Positions 10,067 through 22,076 are shown, numbered from the stretch's first letter. The stretch: 64,000 nucleotides of DNA from Photobacterium aquimaris (GCF_002954455.1 NZ_MSCC01000001.1:220497-284496); one strand, 5' to 3'. Notes: generated by a model not told the origin, from the letters alone. A program made the numbers and translations.

Positions 10067-12019
10067 TTGAGTGACATGGCAAAAAACTTGATTTTATGGC
10101 TGGTCATTGCTGTTGTTCTTATGTCTGTATTCCAGAGTTTTGGAACCAATAGTAATAGTACCAAAGGCCAAGTCGATTATACGACATTTGTCCGTCAAAT
10201 CGGTCAGGATCAGATAAAGGAAGTACGATTCAATGATCGTCAAATCACTGTAACCAAACGTGATAATGCGAGCTATGTAACATACTTACCTGTCGCAAAT
10301 GATCCAAAACTGTTAGACGATCTTATTAACGCAAACGTAGCAGTTGCGGGTACACCACCAGAAGAACCAAGCCTTTTAGCTTCAATCTTCATCTCGTGGT
10401 TCCCTATGCTATTGCTTATTGGTGTTTGGATTTTCTTTATGCGTCAGATGCAGGGCGGTGGTGGCAAAGGTGCCATGTCGTTCGGCAAATCTAAAGCACG
10501 CATGATGGGTGAAGACCAAATCAAAACAACCTTTGCTGATGTAGCTGGTTGTGACGAAGCTAAAGAAGACGTTAAAGAACTGGTTGATTACTTACGTGAT
10601 CCAAGCCGTTTCCAAAAACTAGGCGGTAAAATCCCAACAGGTGTGTTGATGGTTGGTCCTCCTGGTACTGGTAAAACATTACTAGCAAAAGCTATTGCTG
10701 GTGAAGCGAAAGTACCGTTCTTTACTATCTCTGGTTCTGACTTTGTTGAAATGTTTGTCGGTGTGGGTGCATCCCGTGTCCGTGACATGTTTGAACAAGC
10801 GAAGAAAGCAGCGCCTTGTATTATCTTTATCGATGAAATCGATGCAGTAGGTCGTCAACGTGGTGCTGGTGTTGGTGGTGGTCACGATGAGCGTGAGCAA
10901 ACACTGAACCAGATGCTGGTTGAAATGGATGGTTTTGAGGGTAATGAAGGTATTATCGTTATTGCCGCAACCAACCGTCCTGATGTTCTGGATCCTGCAT
11001 TACTTCGTCCTGGTCGTTTTGACCGCCAAGTTGTAGTTGGTCTTCCGGATGTACGTGGTCGTGAACAGATTCTTAAAGTTCATATGCGTAAAGTGCCGCT
11101 AGACGGTGATGTTAATCCATCATTGATTGCTCGTGGTACACCAGGTTTCTCTGGTGCTGATCTTGCAAACCTTGTTAACGAAGCTGCATTATTCGCCGCT
11201 CGTGGTGAGAAACGCACTGTTTCAATGGTTGAATTTGAACTAGCAAAAGACAAAATCATGATGGGCGCTGAGCGTAAATCAATGGTGATGTCTGAAGATC
11301 AGAAAGCATCAACTGCATACCACGAAGCAGGTCACGCAATTATTGGTCGTTTAGTACCGGATCACGATCCAGTGTACAAAGTATCAATTATTCCACGTGG
11401 TCGTGCATTAGGTGTGACAATGTACTTACCAGAGCAAGATCGTGTAAGTCATTCTCGTGAATTCTTAGAATCAATGATTTCAAGTCTTTACGGTGGTCGT
11501 TTGGCTGAAGAGCTTATCTATGGTCGTGAGAAAGTATCTACTGGTGCTTCAAACGATATCGAACGCGCAACTGATATTGCACGTAAGATGGTGACGCAGT
11601 GGGGCTTCTCTGACAAGTTAGGGCCGTTACTATATGCAGAAGACGAAGGTGAAGTATTCCTTGGTCGTTCAGTAACACAAAGTAAGCATATGTCTGATGA
11701 CACTGCGAAGCTGATTGATACTGAAGTTCGTATTCTGATTGACCGTAATTACCAGCGCGCACGTCAAATTTTGGTTGATAATATGGATATCATGCATGCA
11801 ATGAAAGATGCATTGATGAAGTATGAAACCATTGATGCGGGTCAGATTGATGACCTAATGGAACGTAAGGCTGTGATTCGCGCACCAAAAGGTTGGGCTG
11901 ATGACGGTGATACAATCCATAATGCACCTGAAACAGAGCTAGCACCTGATGAGCCTGTAGGCGATGGTATCGATGCATTATCTGAAAAAGATGATACAGA
12001 TACTAAACCACAAGCCTAA
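10067..12019 (+). CDS. ftsH: ATP-dependent zinc metalloprotease FtsH
   Basis: FtsH is the membrane-anchored AAA+ protease that degrades misfolded membrane proteins, LpxC and sigma-32. Two transmembrane helices ([15 protein letters not shown] and [19 protein letters not shown]) flank a periplasmic segment. Then come Walker A GPPGTGKT, Walker [12 protein letters not shown], the pore motif FVGVG, the SRH region and the zinc site HEAGH. I chose TTG 10067 ([11 protein letters not shown], 650 residues) because GAGG at 10054-10057 is correctly spaced from it, while ATG 10076 is too far. The frame extends further upstream without conserved sequence. The acidic tail is typical. Confidence 0.97.
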   Translation: MSDMAKNLILWLVIAVVLMSVFQSFGTNSNSTKGQVDYTTFVRQIGQDQIKEVRFNDRQITVTKRDNASYVTYLPVANDPKLLDDLINANVAVAGTPPEEPSLLASIFISWFPMLLLIGVWIFFMRQMQGGGGKGAMSFGKSKARMMGEDQIKTTFADVAGCDEAKEDVKELVDYLRDPSRFQKLGGKIPTGVLMVGPPGTGKTLLAKAIAGEAKVPFFTISGSDFVEMFVGVGASRVRDMFEQAKKAAPCIIFIDEIDAVGRQRGAGVGGGHDEREQTLNQMLVEMDGFEGNEGIIVIAATNRPDVLDPALLRPGRFDRQVVVGLPDVRGREQILKVHMRKVPLDGDVNPSLIARGTPGFSGADLANLVNEAALFAARGEKRTVSMVEFELAKDKIMMGAERKSMVMSEDQKASTAYHEAGHAIIGRLVPDHDPVYKVSIIPRGRALGVTMYLPEQDRVSHSREFLESMISSLYGGRLAEELIYGREKVSTGASNDIERATDIARKMVTQWGFSDKLGPLLYAEDEGEVFLGRSVTQSKHMSDDTAKLIDTEVRILIDRNYQRARQILVDNMDIMHAMKDALMKYETIDAGQIDDLMERKAVIRAPKGWADDGDTIHNAPETELAPDEPVGDGIDALSEKDDTDTKPQA

Positions 12020-12034
12020 TTGCTAAGTGAATAG

Positions 12035-12064
12035 AAAACCCTGACTTAGGTCGGGGTTTTTTTT
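12035..12064 (+). terminator. Terminator after ftsH
   Basis: The stem AAAACCCTGAC/GTCGGGGTTTT, with one wobble, is followed by eight T. folP begins 24 bases later, so some read-through or a separate promoter is needed. Confidence 0.85.
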
Positions 12065-12087
12065 ATGGAAATTTCCGGAGTCATAAC

Positions 12088-12921
12088 ATGATGTTAATCA
12101 GTAAAACTAAGACGCTTGATCTGACAACACCTCAAGTGATGGGGATTGTTAATATAACCCCCGATTCATTTTCTGATGGCGGTAAATATAATCAATTAGA
12201 TAGTGCGCTCCATCATGTCAAATCTATGGTTGAAGCAGGTACAGCTATCATTGATATAGGTGGTGAGTCGACGCGTCCAGGTGCTGCCGATGTAAGTATT
12301 GAACAAGAACTTGCACGTGTTATTCCGGTAATAGAAGCGATTAGACAACGATTTGATTGTTGGATTTCAATTGATACCAGTAAAGCGCAGGTAATGACTG
12401 AGGCGGTAAATGCAGGGGCTGATTTAATTAATGATGTACGTGCATTACAAGAACCAGGAGCAATAGTTGCTGCGGCCAAAGCAAATGTTCCTATATGCTT
12501 GATGCATATGCAAGGTCAACCGCGTACAATGCAAGCTGATCCTAATTATGTTGACTTGATCACAGATGTAAATCATTTTTTTCACCAGCGTATTCAAGCT
12601 TGTGAGAAACAAGGCATTAGCCGCCAACAACTGGTATTAGATCCCGGCTTTGGTTTTGGTAAAACAATGGCACATAATTATCAATTATTAGCTCAATTTG
12701 AACAATTTCATCAGTTTGGTTTACCGTTATTAGCGGGAATGTCACGCAAATCAATGGTTTCGAAATTATTAGATAAACCAGCCGTTGATTGCTTAGCCGG
12801 TAGTTTAGCTTGTGCAACTGTGGCTGCAATGAAAGGCGCACAAATAATTCGAGTTCATGACGTACAAGAGACAATTGATGTTATGAAAGTCTGTAATATA
12901 GTGATGAATTATTCCAAATAA
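12088..12921 (+). CDS. folP: Dihydropteroate synthase
   Basis: FolP joins p-aminobenzoate to dihydropterin pyrophosphate in folate synthesis and is the sulfonamide target. Conserved motifs are QVMGIVNITPDSFSDGG near the N-terminus, DIGGESTRPGA around residue 58, the LINDVRAL strand, and LDPGFGFGKT. TIM-barrel length (277 residues) is normal. GGAG lies before the ATG pair; either ATG could be used. glmM follows 96 bases later, the same order as in E. coli. Confidence 0.97.
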   Translation: MMLISKTKTLDLTTPQVMGIVNITPDSFSDGGKYNQLDSALHHVKSMVEAGTAIIDIGGESTRPGAADVSIEQELARVIPVIEAIRQRFDCWISIDTSKAQVMTEAVNAGADLINDVRALQEPGAIVAAAKANVPICLMHMQGQPRTMQADPNYVDLITDVNHFFHQRIQACEKQGISRQQLVLDPGFGFGKTMAHNYQLLAQFEQFHQFGLPLLAGMSRKSMVSKLLDKPAVDCLAGSLACATVAAMKGAQIIRVHDVQETIDVMKVCNIVMNYSK

Positions 12922-13017
12922 TGCAGATATAACCTTATTTCAGTGAATGATTGTAATGAAAAGCACAACGCTAATTACAATCAATATACTTATAAAAAAG
13001 AAAGCTAGGAGTGTAAA

Positions 13018-14355
13018 ATGGCTGAACGTAAGTTCTTTGGTACTGATGGTATTCGTGGTTTTGTTGGTGAAGGTCCAATTACACCTGATTTTGTAATGAA
13101 ACTGGGTTGGGCTGCAGGACGTGTATTATCACAAACAGGTACTAAAAAAGTATTAATAGGTAAAGATACTCGCATTTCAGGTTACATGCTTGAGTCTGCT
13201 TTAGAAGCAGGTCTTGCCGCTGCTGGTCTAAAAGCGGCTTTTACTGGTCCAATGCCAACCCCTGCTGTTGCCTATTTAACTCGTACATTTCGTGCTGAAG
13301 CGGGTATTGTAATTTCTGCATCGCACAATCCTTACCATGATAACGGCATCAAATTCTTTTCGGCTCAAGGTACTAAATTACCGGATGAAGTTGAATTAGC
13401 CATTGAAGCTGAAATGGAAAAACCATTAACGTGTGTTGAATCAGCACTATTGGGTAAAGCATACCGTATTGATGATGCTGCTGGACGTTACATTGAATTT
13501 TGTAAAGGTACATTCCCTAATCATCTAAGCCTTGAAGGTTTTAAGATTGTCGTCGATTGTGCGCATGGTGCTACGTACCATATTGCTCCTAAAGTTTTCG
13601 CTGAATTAGGTGCTGAAATTATTACTATTGGTTGCGAACCAAACGGTATCAATATTAATGATAAAGTAGGTGCTACAGATGTTGCCGCATTACAAGCTAA
13701 AGTATTAGCTGAAAAAGCTGACTTTGGTATTGCCCTTGATGGCGATGGTGACCGTATTATCATGGTGGATGAGCTTGGTAATAAAATTGATGGTGACCAG
13801 ATTGCTTACATCATTGCACGTGATGCATTACGTTGTGGCGAACTGAAAGGCGGTGTCGTTGGTACGCTAATGACCAATATGGGCATGGAAGTTGCACTTA
13901 GAAATCTAGGCATTCCTTTTGTACGTGCAAAAGTGGGTGACCGTTATGTAATGGAAGAACTACTAAAGCATAATTGGTTAATTGGTGCTGAAAATTCAGG
14001 TCATGTAATTTTACTTGATAAAGTAACGACAGGTGACGGTATTGTTGCTGGTTTACAAGTTATGGCTTCTATCGTAGCAAGTAAAATGAGCCTGAAAGAG
14101 CTAAGTGATGGCATGATAATGTTCCCGCAGGTTTTGGAAAATGTTCGCTTTAAGGGTGACAACGATCCTCTACAATCAGCAGCTGTTATTGCAGCTACTC
14201 AAGCGGTTGAACAAAAATTAGGTGATAATGGTCGCGTATTGTTACGTAAATCAGGCACTGAGCCATTAATCCGTGTTATGGTTGAAGGCCAAAATGCAGC
14301 TGATGTTAAGCAATATGCATTAGATATTGCAAAAGCAGTAAAAGAAAACTGCTAA
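13018..14355 (+). CDS. glmM: Phosphoglucosamine mutase
   Basis: GlmM converts glucosamine-6-phosphate to glucosamine-1-phosphate for peptidoglycan and LPS precursors. The phosphoserine loop [19 protein letters not shown] (Ser about 102), the metal loop DGDGDRI, the sugar-binding GAENSGH and the phosphate-binding [12 protein letters not shown] are all present in order. The length of 445 is normal. A strong TAGGAG site precedes the ATG. Confidence 0.98.
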   Translation: MAERKFFGTDGIRGFVGEGPITPDFVMKLGWAAGRVLSQTGTKKVLIGKDTRISGYMLESALEAGLAAAGLKAAFTGPMPTPAVAYLTRTFRAEAGIVISASHNPYHDNGIKFFSAQGTKLPDEVELAIEAEMEKPLTCVESALLGKAYRIDDAAGRYIEFCKGTFPNHLSLEGFKIVVDCAHGATYHIAPKVFAELGAEIITIGCEPNGININDKVGATDVAALQAKVLAEKADFGIALDGDGDRIIMVDELGNKIDGDQIAYIIARDALRCGELKGGVVGTLMTNMGMEVALRNLGIPFVRAKVGDRYVMEELLKHNWLIGAENSGHVILLDKVTTGDGIVAGLQVMASIVASKMSLKELSDGMIMFPQVLENVRFKGDNDPLQSAAVIAATQAVEQKLGDNGRVLLRKSGTEPLIRVMVEGQNAADVKQYALDIAKAVKENC

Positions 14356-14409
14356 TGTAATGGTTATTGATAACTGTTTAATTTTTTAAACATTATTCAA
14401 TAAAGGAGG

Positions 14410-14444
14410 AGGCTGGCTAATACAAATATGGTCAGCCTTTTTAT
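14410..14444 (+). terminator. Terminator after glmM
   Basis: AGGCTG pairs with CAGCCT across a 17-base loop, and TTTTTAT follows. It ends folP-glmM; secG starts 180 bases later, so a separate promoter is likely in 14445-14600. Confidence 0.65.
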
Positions 14445-14625
14445 TTCGATGACTTTGTTTTTGGCTAAATGTTGTGCAAGTGGTTCGGAATATTCACTTT
14501 TTTAGTAAATATTACTTGTCACTGTTACAGGGTTTCGCTAGTATTCATTCGCTCTCTAGATAAGAGGAATGCGCTGGCACTGCTAAAGCAAAGCCGGTAT
14601 AGCAATTTAACCATAGGTGGAACCC

Positions 14626-15015
14626 ATGTACGAAATTCTACTTGTGATTTATCTTGTCGCTGCGCTTGGTGTAATTGGCCTAGTAATGGTTCAGCAAGGT
14701 AAAGGCGCAGATATGGGAGCTTCATTCGGGGCTGGTGCTTCAGGAACTTTGTTCGGCTCTAGCGGCTCAGGAAATTTTCTAACTCGAATGACAACACTTT
14801 GTGCACTAATTTTCTTTGTGATCAGTCTTGTTCTTGGCAACATCAGTACCAAGCAAGCAACAGAGACAAGTGGTTGGGATAACCTTTCGGCTCCTGCTAC
14901 AACACAAACTGTTGAAACACCAAAGACTGTAACTACAGATAAAGTTGTTACAGCTGAAAAAACAACTGAGAACACTGCTGAAACAACACCAGCAACAAGT
15001 GAGAAATCTCAGTAA
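14626..15015 (+). CDS. secG: Preprotein translocase subunit SecG
   Basis: SecG is the small two-helix subunit of the SecYEG channel. It begins MYEILLVIYLVAALGVIGLV, has the conserved QQGKGADMGASFGAGAS loop and GSGNFLTRMT, then a second helix (TLCALIFFVISLVLGNIS). The C-terminal tail is Thr/Glu-rich, as in relatives. The ATG at 14626 matches the family start and has AGGTGG upstream; a GTG at 14617 is in frame but lies inside that ribosome site. 129 residues. Confidence 0.96.
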   Translation: MYEILLVIYLVAALGVIGLVMVQQGKGADMGASFGAGASGTLFGSSGSGNFLTRMTTLCALIFFVISLVLGNISTKQATETSGWDNLSAPATTQTVETPKTVTTDKVVTAEKTTENTAETTPATSEKSQ

Positions 15016-15026
15016 GTAAATATTTA

Positions 15027-15111
15027 GCCGAGATGGTGAAATTGGTAGACACGCTAGCATGAGGTGCTAGTGCCGTAAGGTGTAGGGGTTCAAGTCCCCT
15101 TCTCGGCACCA
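15027..15111 (+). tRNA. leuU: tRNA-Leu (anticodon GAG)
   Basis: This is an 85-base class II tRNA with acceptor GCCGAGA/TCTCGGC, encoded CCA, anticodon stem CTAGC/GCTAG and loop ATGAGGT (GAG at 15061-15063). It also has a long variable arm and a GGTTCAAGTCC T-arm. It follows secG immediately, the same position as leuU in E. coli. Confidence 0.97.
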
Positions 15112-15168
15112 TTATACTGGTTACTTGTAATAGTAACATCTGAACGGTATACTCAGTTCAGAATCGGA

Positions 15169-15245
<77 letters not shown>

Positions 15246-15337
15246 CTTTCCTGAAAATAGACTATTCTTACTTTTGAATGTTTGTTTTCTTACTAAGACA
15301 CTTGCTTGCATGGTTTTAGTAATCAGGGTCCAGTAAT

Positions 15338-15363
15338 AAAAACCCCGTATTCGGGGTTTTTTA
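15338..15363 (+). terminator. Terminator between tRNA-fMet and rimP
   Basis: A perfect stem AAAAACCCCG/CGGGGTTTTT has a four-base loop and trailing T. It lies inside what is a single metY-rimP-nusA-infB operon in E. coli. Partial termination with read-through would set nusA operon expression, and a promoter within 15364-15425 is also possible. Confidence 0.85.
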
Positions 15364-15432
15364 TTATCTGAAACATGACCATTCAGGTATTTACTGGGCT
15401 TTATGCCCTTTTTTTGTTTCCGGGGGGTTGTC

Positions 15433-15888
15433 TTGACAGCTTTAGAGACACAATTAACCGACTTACTTGAGCCTTCAGTTCAAGCTATTGGCTTTGAACT
15501 TGTTGGTTTAGAGTTCATCCGTGCTGGTGAGCACTCCACACTTCGCGTGTTTATTGACCATGAAAATGGTATAAATGTAGACGGTTGTGCAGAGGTTAGC
15601 CGCCAGATTAGTGCAGTAATGGATGTTGAAGATCCAATTACTGTTGCTTACCACCTAGAAGTGTCTTCCCCTGGATTGGAAAGACCACTCTTCAAAGCAG
15701 CACATTACCAACAATTTATTGGTCATGAAGTTAGCTTAGTATTAAAAATGGCGATGGGTAACCGTCGTAAGTGGAAAGGTGACATTGTCGCTGTTGAAGG
15801 CGAACTGATCACACTTAACGTAGATGGCAATGACGAGTCCTTTGCACTTAGCAATATCTCCAAGGCCAACCTAGTTCCAAAATTCTAA
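15433..15888 (+). CDS. rimP: Ribosome maturation factor RimP
   Basis: RimP is needed for 30S assembly. Conserved blocks are [42 protein letters not shown] and [16 protein letters not shown] chose TTG 15433 ([14 protein letters not shown], 151 residues) because it matches the family N-terminus and has a GGGGG run six bases upstream. The frame runs further upstream to 15403, but those residues ([10 protein letters not shown]) are not family-like. nusA follows after 22 bases. Confidence 0.95.
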   Translation: MTALETQLTDLLEPSVQAIGFELVGLEFIRAGEHSTLRVFIDHENGINVDGCAEVSRQISAVMDVEDPITVAYHLEVSSPGLERPLFKAAHYQQFIGHEVSLVLKMAMGNRRKWKGDIVAVEGELITLNVDGNDESFALSNISKANLVPKF

Positions 15889-15910
15889 CCGCTAAATTGG
15901 GGCATTAGAA

Positions 15911-17398
15911 ATGAACAAAGAAATCTTGGCTGTCGTAGAAGCGGTATCCAACGAAAAAGCTGTTCCTCGCGAGCGTATCTTTGAAGCGCTTGAGATTGCA
16001 TTAGCGACAGCAACTAAAAAGAAACACGAAGCTGAAATCGAAGTTCGTGTTGTTATCGATCGTAAAACTGGTGAATTTGAAACTTTCCGTCGTTGGAAAG
16101 CAGTAGAAGAGGTGACTCAACCTACACTTGAAATTACCTTAGAAGCGGCACAATTTGAAGATCCAACAATTGCTCTTGGCGATTATGTTGAAGATGATAT
16201 TCAATCTGTAACGTTCGACCGTATTACTACGCAAACAGCAAAGCAAGTTATCGTACAAAAAGTACGTGAAGCTGAGCGTGAGCAAATCGTGGCACAATTT
16301 ATTGACAACGAAGGTGAGCTAATTACTGGTATTGTTAAGAAAGTAAATCGTGACGCAGTAATTATTGATTTAGGCAGCAACGCAGAAGCGGTTATCCAGC
16401 GTGATGATCAACTTCCTCGTGAAAACTTCCGTCCAGGCGACCGTGTTCGTGGTCTACTTTACAAAGTTGCCCCTGAAGCTCGTGGTTTCCAGTTATTCAT
16501 GACGCGCTCTAAGCCTGAAATGTTATCTGAGCTATTCCGCATTGAAGTGCCTGAAATGGGCGAAGAACTGATTGAGCTAATGGGTGCAGCACGTGATGCT
16601 GGTTCTCGTGCAAAAATTGCAGTAAAAACTAACGATAAGCGTATTGATCCTGTTGGTGCGTGTGTTGGTATGCGTGGCGCACGTGTTCAAGCTGTTTCTA
16701 GTGAGCTTGGCGGCGAGCGTATTGATATCGTATTGTGGGATGAGAATGCTGCACAATACGTGATCAATGCAATGGCACCTGCGGAAGTTGATTCAATTAT
16801 TGTTGATGAAGACAACCACACTATGGATATCGCTGTACAGAAAGATAATCTGGCACAAGCGATCGGTCGTAACGGTCAAAACGTACGTCTAGCATCACAG
16901 CTTACTGGCTGGGAACTAAACGTAATGACAGTTGAAGATCTACAGAAAAAACACCAAGCAGAAGCACAAGCATCAATTGAAGTGTTTACTAAGCACCTTG
17001 ATATTGATGAAGACTTTGCCACTGTATTGGTAGAAGAAGGCTTTACTACACTAGAAGAAATTGCTTACGTTCCATTAAGTGAATTAATGGATATTGATGG
17101 TCTTGATGAAGAGACTATTGAGCAACTACGTAGCCGTGCAAAAGCTGCATTGACTACGTTAGCGCTTGCTAAAGAAGAATCGCTTGATGGTGTAGAACCA
17201 GCTGAAGATTTATTAAGTCTGGAAGGTCTTGAGCGCGAATTAGCGTTTAAGTTTGCAGCAAAAGGTATTTGTACGCTTGAAGATCTTGCTGATCAAGGAA
17301 CTGATGACTTGACCGACATTGAAGGCGTGGACGAAGCAAAAGCGGGTGAGCTAATTATGGCTGCGCGTAATATTTGCTGGTTCAGCGACGAAGCGTAA
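15911..17398 (+). CDS. nusA: Transcription termination/antitermination factor NusA
   Basis: NusA binds RNA polymerase and modulates pausing, termination and antitermination. Domains in order are the N-terminal RNAP-binding domain (1-130), S1 (about 135-200, [23 protein letters not shown]), two KH domains (about 200-345, with GMRGARVQ and [12 protein letters not shown]), and two C-terminal acidic helix-hairpin repeats. The 495 residues equal the E. coli length. It lies in the operon between rimP and infB. Confidence 0.98.
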   Translation: MNKEILAVVEAVSNEKAVPRERIFEALEIALATATKKKHEAEIEVRVVIDRKTGEFETFRRWKAVEEVTQPTLEITLEAAQFEDPTIALGDYVEDDIQSVTFDRITTQTAKQVIVQKVREAEREQIVAQFIDNEGELITGIVKKVNRDAVIIDLGSNAEAVIQRDDQLPRENFRPGDRVRGLLYKVAPEARGFQLFMTRSKPEMLSELFRIEVPEMGEELIELMGAARDAGSRAKIAVKTNDKRIDPVGACVGMRGARVQAVSSELGGERIDIVLWDENAAQYVINAMAPAEVDSIIVDEDNHTMDIAVQKDNLAQAIGRNGQNVRLASQLTGWELNVMTVEDLQKKHQAEAQASIEVFTKHLDIDEDFATVLVEEGFTTLEEIAYVPLSELMDIDGLDEETIEQLRSRAKAALTTLALAKEESLDGVEPAEDLLSLEGLERELAFKFAAKGICTLEDLADQGTDDLTDIEGVDEAKAGELIMAARNICWFSDEA

Positions 17399-17425
17399 TA
17401 AAAAATAAAGCAAGGGAGGAGCATT

Positions 17426-20158
17426 ATGTCAGAGGTTACCGTTAAAACATTGGCGGAAGAAATTGGTACGCCGATTGACCGTTTACTTCAACAGTTTTCA
17501 GATGCTGGGATAGCTAAGAATGTTGATGCAAATGTAAGCCAAACCGAAAAACAGGCGTTACTTAACCATCTCCAAAAGGAGCATGGTAGTGACGGCAATA
17601 CTGACGGCGCTCCGACTCGTCTGACTCTGCAGCGTAAGACACGAAGTACACTAAGTGTGTCTGGCAGTGGTGGCAAGAGCAAAAATGTTCAAGTAGAAGT
17701 GCGCAAAAAGCGCACCTACGTGAAACGTTCAGCACTAGAGGATGAACAACGTGCAGCAGAAGAAGCTGTTAAGCGCGAAGCGGAAGCAAAAGCGCAACGT
17801 GAAGCTGACATGATTGCCAAACAAGCCGCAGAAGAAGCAGCAAAACGTAGCGCAGAGGAAGCTGCACTACGTAAAGCTGAAGAGCAGCGTAAAGCAGAAG
17901 AAACTGCTAAGCGTGAAGCAGAACAGAAACTAAAGCGTGCCGCTGAGGATAAAGCGAATCGTACCGAACAGGATAAGCGCAAAGCTGACGAAAAAGCTAA
18001 GCGCACCGTCGCTGACAAACAGGCTAAGTTAGATGCTGAAGTACTACAGCGTCGTCTGGAAGAGGAAGCCAAGCGAAAAGCCGAAGAAGAAAGTCAGCGT
18101 CAGCTAGAAGAGGCTCGCAAAATGGCAGAACAGAACGAGAAAAACGGGGTAAAACCTGAGCAAGCAGTAAGTATGGAAAAATCTGATTACCATACAACGA
18201 CATCTACTTATGCTCGTGCTGCAGAAGATGAACAAGACCGCAAAGAAGAAACTTCTCGCCGTCGTAAAAAGAAAAAGCCAGCGGCTAAGCAAGACGAACG
18301 TGGTGGCCGTGGCGGTCGTAACCAACGTGGTCGCGGTAAGCCACAAATGAACAAACCAGCTTCAATGCAACATGGCTTCGATAAGACAGCACTAGTTGCT
18401 AAGCAAGATGTTGTTATCGGTGAAACGATTACAGTTGCTGAGCTAGCGAACAAAATGTCTGTTAAAGGCGTTGAAGTTATCAAGGTAATGATGAAGATGG
18501 GCGCTATGGCGACTATCAACCAAGTTATCGACCAAGAAACAGCAACATTAGTTGCTGAAGAAATGGGTCACAAAGTTATTCTACGTAAAGAAAACGAGCT
18601 TGAAGAAGCGGTGCTTTCTGATCGTAACGCAGCTGATCTATTGAAAGTTTCTCGTGCACCAGTTGTTACTATCATGGGCCACGTTGACCATGGTAAGACA
18701 TCAACACTTGACTACATTCGTAAAGCACACGTTGCTTCTGGCGAAGCAGGTGGTATTACACAGCACATTGGTGCTTACCACGTTGAAACTGAAAACGGTA
18801 TGATCACGTTCCTTGATACTCCAGGACACGCAGCGTTTACAGCTATGCGTGCTCGTGGTGCTCAAGCGACAGATATCGTTGTACTTGTTGTGGCTGCAGA
18901 CGATGGCGTAATGCCACAAACAATCGAAGCGATTCAGCACGCAAAAGCGGCTGGTGTACCTTTGATCGTTGCGGTAAACAAGATCGATAAAGAAGATGCA
19001 AACCCAGATAACGTGAAGAACGAGTTAGCTCAATACGACGTTATGCCTGAAGAGTGGGGCGGTGAGAACATGTTTGTTCACATCTCTGCGAAACAAGGTA
19101 CTAACATCGATGGTCTACTAGAAGCAATTCTTCTTCAGTCAGAAATTCTTGAGCTAACAGCAGTTGAAGAAGGCATGGCATCAGGTGTTGTTATTGAATC
19201 TCGTCTTGATAAAGGCCGTGGTCCAGTTGCAACAGTACTTGTTCAAGAAGGTACATTGCGTAAAGGCGATATCGTTCTTTGTGGTCTAATGCATGGTCGT
19301 ATTCGTGCAATGCGCAACGAACAAGGTCAAGAAATCGAATCAGCAGGTCCATCGATTCCTGTGGAGATCCTTGGTCTTTCTGGTGTGCCATCATCAGGTG
19401 ATGAAGCGACTGTAGTACGTGATGAGCGTAAAGCACGTGAAGTTGCACTTTACCGTCAAGGTAAATTCCGTGATGTTAAACTAGCACGTCAACAAAAAGC
19501 TAAACTAGAAAACATGTTTGCTAACATGGAAGCTGGTGAAGTTGCTGAACTAAACGTTGTGCTTAAAGCAGACGTTCAAGGTTCTGTTGAAGCAATCGCT
19601 GACTCACTACGTAAGCTTTCAACTGATGAAGTTAAAGTGAACATCGTAGGTTCAGGTGTTGGTGCAATCACTGAAACTGATGCAGTACTTGCAGCAGCTT
19701 CTAACGCAATCGTACTTGGTTTCAACGTTCGTGCTGATGCGTCTGCGCGTCAAACAATCGAAAATGAAAACCTAGACCTACGTTACTACTCAATCATCTA
19801 CCAACTAATCGACGAAGTTAAAGCGGCGATGGGCGGTATGTTGGCTCCTGAGTTCAAGCAAGAGATCATTGGTCTTGCTGAAGTACGTGACGTATTTAAG
19901 TCACCTAAGATTGGCGCAATCGCTGGTTGTATGGTAACTGAAGGTACTATTAAGCGTAACAACCCTATTCGTGTTCTACGTGAAAACGTAGTTATCTACG
20001 AAGGTGAGCTTGAGTCACTACGTCGCTTTAAAGATGACGTTGCTGAAGTTAAGAACGGTTACGAGTGTGGTATCGGCGTTAAGAACTACAACGACGTTCG
20101 CGTTGGCGACCAGATCGAAGTATTCGAAATTATTGAAATCCAACGTACACTTGACTAA
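17426..20158 (+). CDS. infB: Translation initiation factor IF-2
   Basis: IF-2 is a GTPase that brings fMet-tRNA to the 30S subunit. The N-terminal region (about 80-260) is a highly charged Ala/Glu/Lys/Arg-rich helix, then a basic [10 protein letters not shown] and [13 protein letters not shown] linker. The GTPase core has [17 protein letters not shown] and NKID. The C-terminal beta-barrels end in [18 protein letters not shown]. 910 residues is slightly longer than E. coli because of the linker. A GGGAGGAG site precedes the ATG. Shorter isoforms from internal starts are known in enteric bacteria; I did not locate one here. Confidence 0.98.
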   Translation: MSEVTVKTLAEEIGTPIDRLLQQFSDAGIAKNVDANVSQTEKQALLNHLQKEHGSDGNTDGAPTRLTLQRKTRSTLSVSGSGGKSKNVQVEVRKKRTYVKRSALEDEQRAAEEAVKREAEAKAQREADMIAKQAAEEAAKRSAEEAALRKAEEQRKAEETAKREAEQKLKRAAEDKANRTEQDKRKADEKAKRTVADKQAKLDAEVLQRRLEEEAKRKAEEESQRQLEEARKMAEQNEKNGVKPEQAVSMEKSDYHTTTSTYARAAEDEQDRKEETSRRRKKKKPAAKQDERGGRGGRNQRGRGKPQMNKPASMQHGFDKTALVAKQDVVIGETITVAELANKMSVKGVEVIKVMMKMGAMATINQVIDQETATLVAEEMGHKVILRKENELEEAVLSDRNAADLLKVSRAPVVTIMGHVDHGKTSTLDYIRKAHVASGEAGGITQHIGAYHVETENGMITFLDTPGHAAFTAMRARGAQATDIVVLVVAADDGVMPQTIEAIQHAKAAGVPLIVAVNKIDKEDANPDNVKNELAQYDVMPEEWGGENMFVHISAKQGTNIDGLLEAILLQSEILELTAVEEGMASGVVIESRLDKGRGPVATVLVQEGTLRKGDIVLCGLMHGRIRAMRNEQGQEIESAGPSIPVEILGLSGVPSSGDEATVVRDERKAREVALYRQGKFRDVKLARQQKAKLENMFANMEAGEVAELNVVLKADVQGSVEAIADSLRKLSTDEVKVNIVGSGVGAITETDAVLAAASNAIVLGFNVRADASARQTIENENLDLRYYSIIYQLIDEVKAAMGGMLAPEFKQEIIGLAEVRDVFKSPKIGAIAGCMVTEGTIKRNNPIRVLRENVVIYEGELESLRRFKDDVAEVKNGYECGIGVKNYNDVRVGDQIEVFEIIEIQRTLD

Positions 20159-20197
20159 TAATCAGTGTAGATAGTTGTTTTTCAACATGATAATGAT

Positions 20198-20226
20198 AAT
20201 GGGGAGCTTCGGCTCCCCATTCTTTC
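20198..20226 (+). terminator. Hairpin after infB
   Basis: A 10-bp perfect stem (AATGGGGAGC/GCTCCCCATT) carries a stable TTCG tetraloop but only a short CTTTC tail. It may be a weak terminator or an mRNA-protecting hairpin before rbfA. Confidence 0.7.
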
Positions 20227-20256
20227 AAGAGCATTATTCTTAGAGAGAGCAAGACA

Positions 20257-20658
20257 ATGGCAAAAGAATTTAGCCGTACCCAACGTGTAGCACAACAGCT
20301 ACAAAAAGAATTAGCAGTGATTTTACAGCGTGAAATCAAAGATCCAGCGATCGCAATGACAACAATCTCAAGTGTTGATGTATCGCGTGATATGAACTAC
20401 GCCAAAATCTATGTAACTTTCTTTCCGATTGGTGAGCAAACTGCCGAAGGCAGCTTGGCAGCACTACGTGAAATGGCACCTTACATTCGTTCACTACTAG
20501 GTAAAGAAATTCGCCTACGTGTAACACCTGAGCTTAACTTCATTTTTGATCAATCGTTAACTGAAGGTATGCGTATTTCTAACCTAGTATCAAAAGCGGT
20601 ACGTGACGATGAAGATCGTCGTGGTGATGAAGACGAAGTAGAAAAAGGCGAGGAGTAA
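20257..20658 (+). CDS. rbfA: Ribosome-binding factor A
   Basis: RbfA is a KH-type 30S maturation and cold-shock factor that contacts helix 1 of 16S rRNA. It has [27 protein letters not shown] at the N-terminus, an [19 protein letters not shown] strand pair and [14 protein letters not shown]. It ends in an acidic tail. 133 residues is normal. truB starts two bases after its stop, indicating translational coupling. Confidence 0.98.
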   Translation: MAKEFSRTQRVAQQLQKELAVILQREIKDPAIAMTTISSVDVSRDMNYAKIYVTFFPIGEQTAEGSLAALREMAPYIRSLLGKEIRLRVTPELNFIFDQSLTEGMRISNLVSKAVRDDEDRRGDEDEVEKGEE

Positions 20659-20660
20659 GC

Positions 20661-21605
20661 ATGGCACGTCGTCGTAAAGGTCGTCCAATTAACGGTGTGA
20701 TCTTGGTTGATAAACCAACCGGCATTAGTTCTAACGATACCCTGCAAAAAGTGAAACGTATCTTTTTTGCACAAAAAGCGGGCCATACTGGTGCGCTTGA
20801 TCCTTTAGCGACGGGCATGTTACCGCTTTGTTTTGGTGAAGCGACCAAATTTTCACAATTTTTATTAGATTCTGATAAGCGTTATCGTGTGATTGCCAAA
20901 TTAGGCGAACGTACCGATACCTCTGATTCTGATGGTGAAGTGGTTGAGACCCGTGAGGTTAATGTTGATCGCGATCAGCTTGAAGCATGCATCGACCGTT
21001 TTCGTGGCACGACTGATCAAATTCCATCAATGTACTCAGCATTAAAATATCAAGGCCGTAAATTGTATGAATACGCACGTGAAGGGATCTCAATCCCTCG
21101 TGAGTCGCGTAAGATTACTGTGTATTCGGTTGAGCTATTGCGATTTGATAACAATGAAGTTGAAATGGAACTTCATGTATCAAAAGGTACGTATATTCGT
21201 ACTATCGTTGATGACTTGGGGGAAATGCTAGGTTGTGGTGCTCATGTTATTATGTTGCGTCGTACTGGTGTTTCTAACTTCCCGTATGAGCGCATGGTAT
21301 CCATTGAGCAGTTACAAGCGATGCTCGATGATGCTAAAGCTAATGATGTTGAGCCAGGTACAGTATTAGATGCGTTATTATTACCAACTGATACTGCAGT
21401 ACAAGATTTACCAGCAGTGAATATCACCGCAGAAGCTGCGGTTCATGTTCTACACGGTAATCCTGTCGTTGCCGAGGTTGTTCCAGCTGAAGGCACATTA
21501 GTGCGTATTACGGTTGGGAATACTGCTGAATTTATTGGCGTTGGTACCATTGATGCAAAAGGCATGTTGGCACCAAAGCGAGTAATGGCAAATGAACAAC
21601 AGTAA
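20661..21605 (+). CDS. truB: tRNA pseudouridine-55 synthase
   Basis: TruB makes pseudouridine 55 in the T-loop of tRNAs. The catalytic motif [24 protein letters not shown] contains the active-site Asp. [20 protein letters not shown], the [21 protein letters not shown] block and a C-terminal PUA-like domain follow. 314 residues is normal. It is coupled to rbfA. Confidence 0.98.
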   Translation: MARRRKGRPINGVILVDKPTGISSNDTLQKVKRIFFAQKAGHTGALDPLATGMLPLCFGEATKFSQFLLDSDKRYRVIAKLGERTDTSDSDGEVVETREVNVDRDQLEACIDRFRGTTDQIPSMYSALKYQGRKLYEYAREGISIPRESRKITVYSVELLRFDNNEVEMELHVSKGTYIRTIVDDLGEMLGCGAHVIMLRRTGVSNFPYERMVSIEQLQAMLDDAKANDVEPGTVLDALLLPTDTAVQDLPAVNITAEAAVHVLHGNPVVAEVVPAEGTLVRITVGNTAEFIGVGTIDAKGMLAPKRVMANEQQ

Positions 21606-21706
21606 TAATGACTCCAGTAAATCACAAGTAATAGTCAATCATTAATCAGCTTGATTAGGGTAAATAAGTTGCTTGAGATTAAAAATAACGCTGGTTAATT
21701 ATTCGC

Positions 21707-21735
21707 TTGTAGTTCGTAGCGCTGATCAGTATAAT
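21707..21735 (+). promoter_or_regulatory. Sigma-70 promoter of rpsO
   Basis: TTGTAG (21707-21712) and a perfect TATAAT (21730-21735) are 17 bases apart, about 70 bases before rpsO. The GC-rich leader that follows (21736-21775) is where S15 autoregulation would act, as in E. coli; I did not resolve the pseudoknot. Confidence 0.75.
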
Positions 21736-21806
21736 CCGCGGCTTGGGTGTCGGCTGAATCAGAGATTGGCGGCACAAATTAAAACATCTTGTATTAGGAA
21801 TGAGTT

Positions 21807-22076
21807 ATGTCTCTGAATGCAGAAACTAAAGCAGCAATCGTTGCAGATTACGCACAATGTGAAAATGATACTGGTTCTCCTGAAGTTCAGGTTGCACTTT
21901 TAACAGCGCAAATCAACCACCTTCAAGGTCACTTTGCTAACCACAAGCACGACCACCACAGCCGTCGCGGTCTACTACGTATGGTTTCTCGTCGTCGTAA
22001 GCTTCTAGATTACCTTAAGGGTAAAAACCTAGATCGTTACCAAGACTTGATCAAGCGTCTAGGCCTACGTCGCTAA
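21807..22076 (+). CDS. rpsO: 30S ribosomal protein S15
   Basis: S15 is an 89-residue four-helix protein binding 16S rRNA helices 20-22. The conserved stretch includes [36 protein letters not shown] and [13 protein letters not shown]. Strong codon bias fits a ribosomal gene. It precedes pnp, as in other enterobacteria and vibrios. Confidence 0.99.
   Translation: MSLNAETKAAIVADYAQCENDTGSPEVQVALLTAQINHLQGHFANHKHDHHSRRGLLRMVSRRRKLLDYLKGKNLDRYQDLIKRLGLRR

Noticed and set aside
17716..18072. Long minus-strand open frame opposite the start of infB
   Set aside because: It is a shadow of the Ala/Glu/Lys repeat-rich IF-2 N-terminal region; composition is low-complexity and there is no ribosome site.
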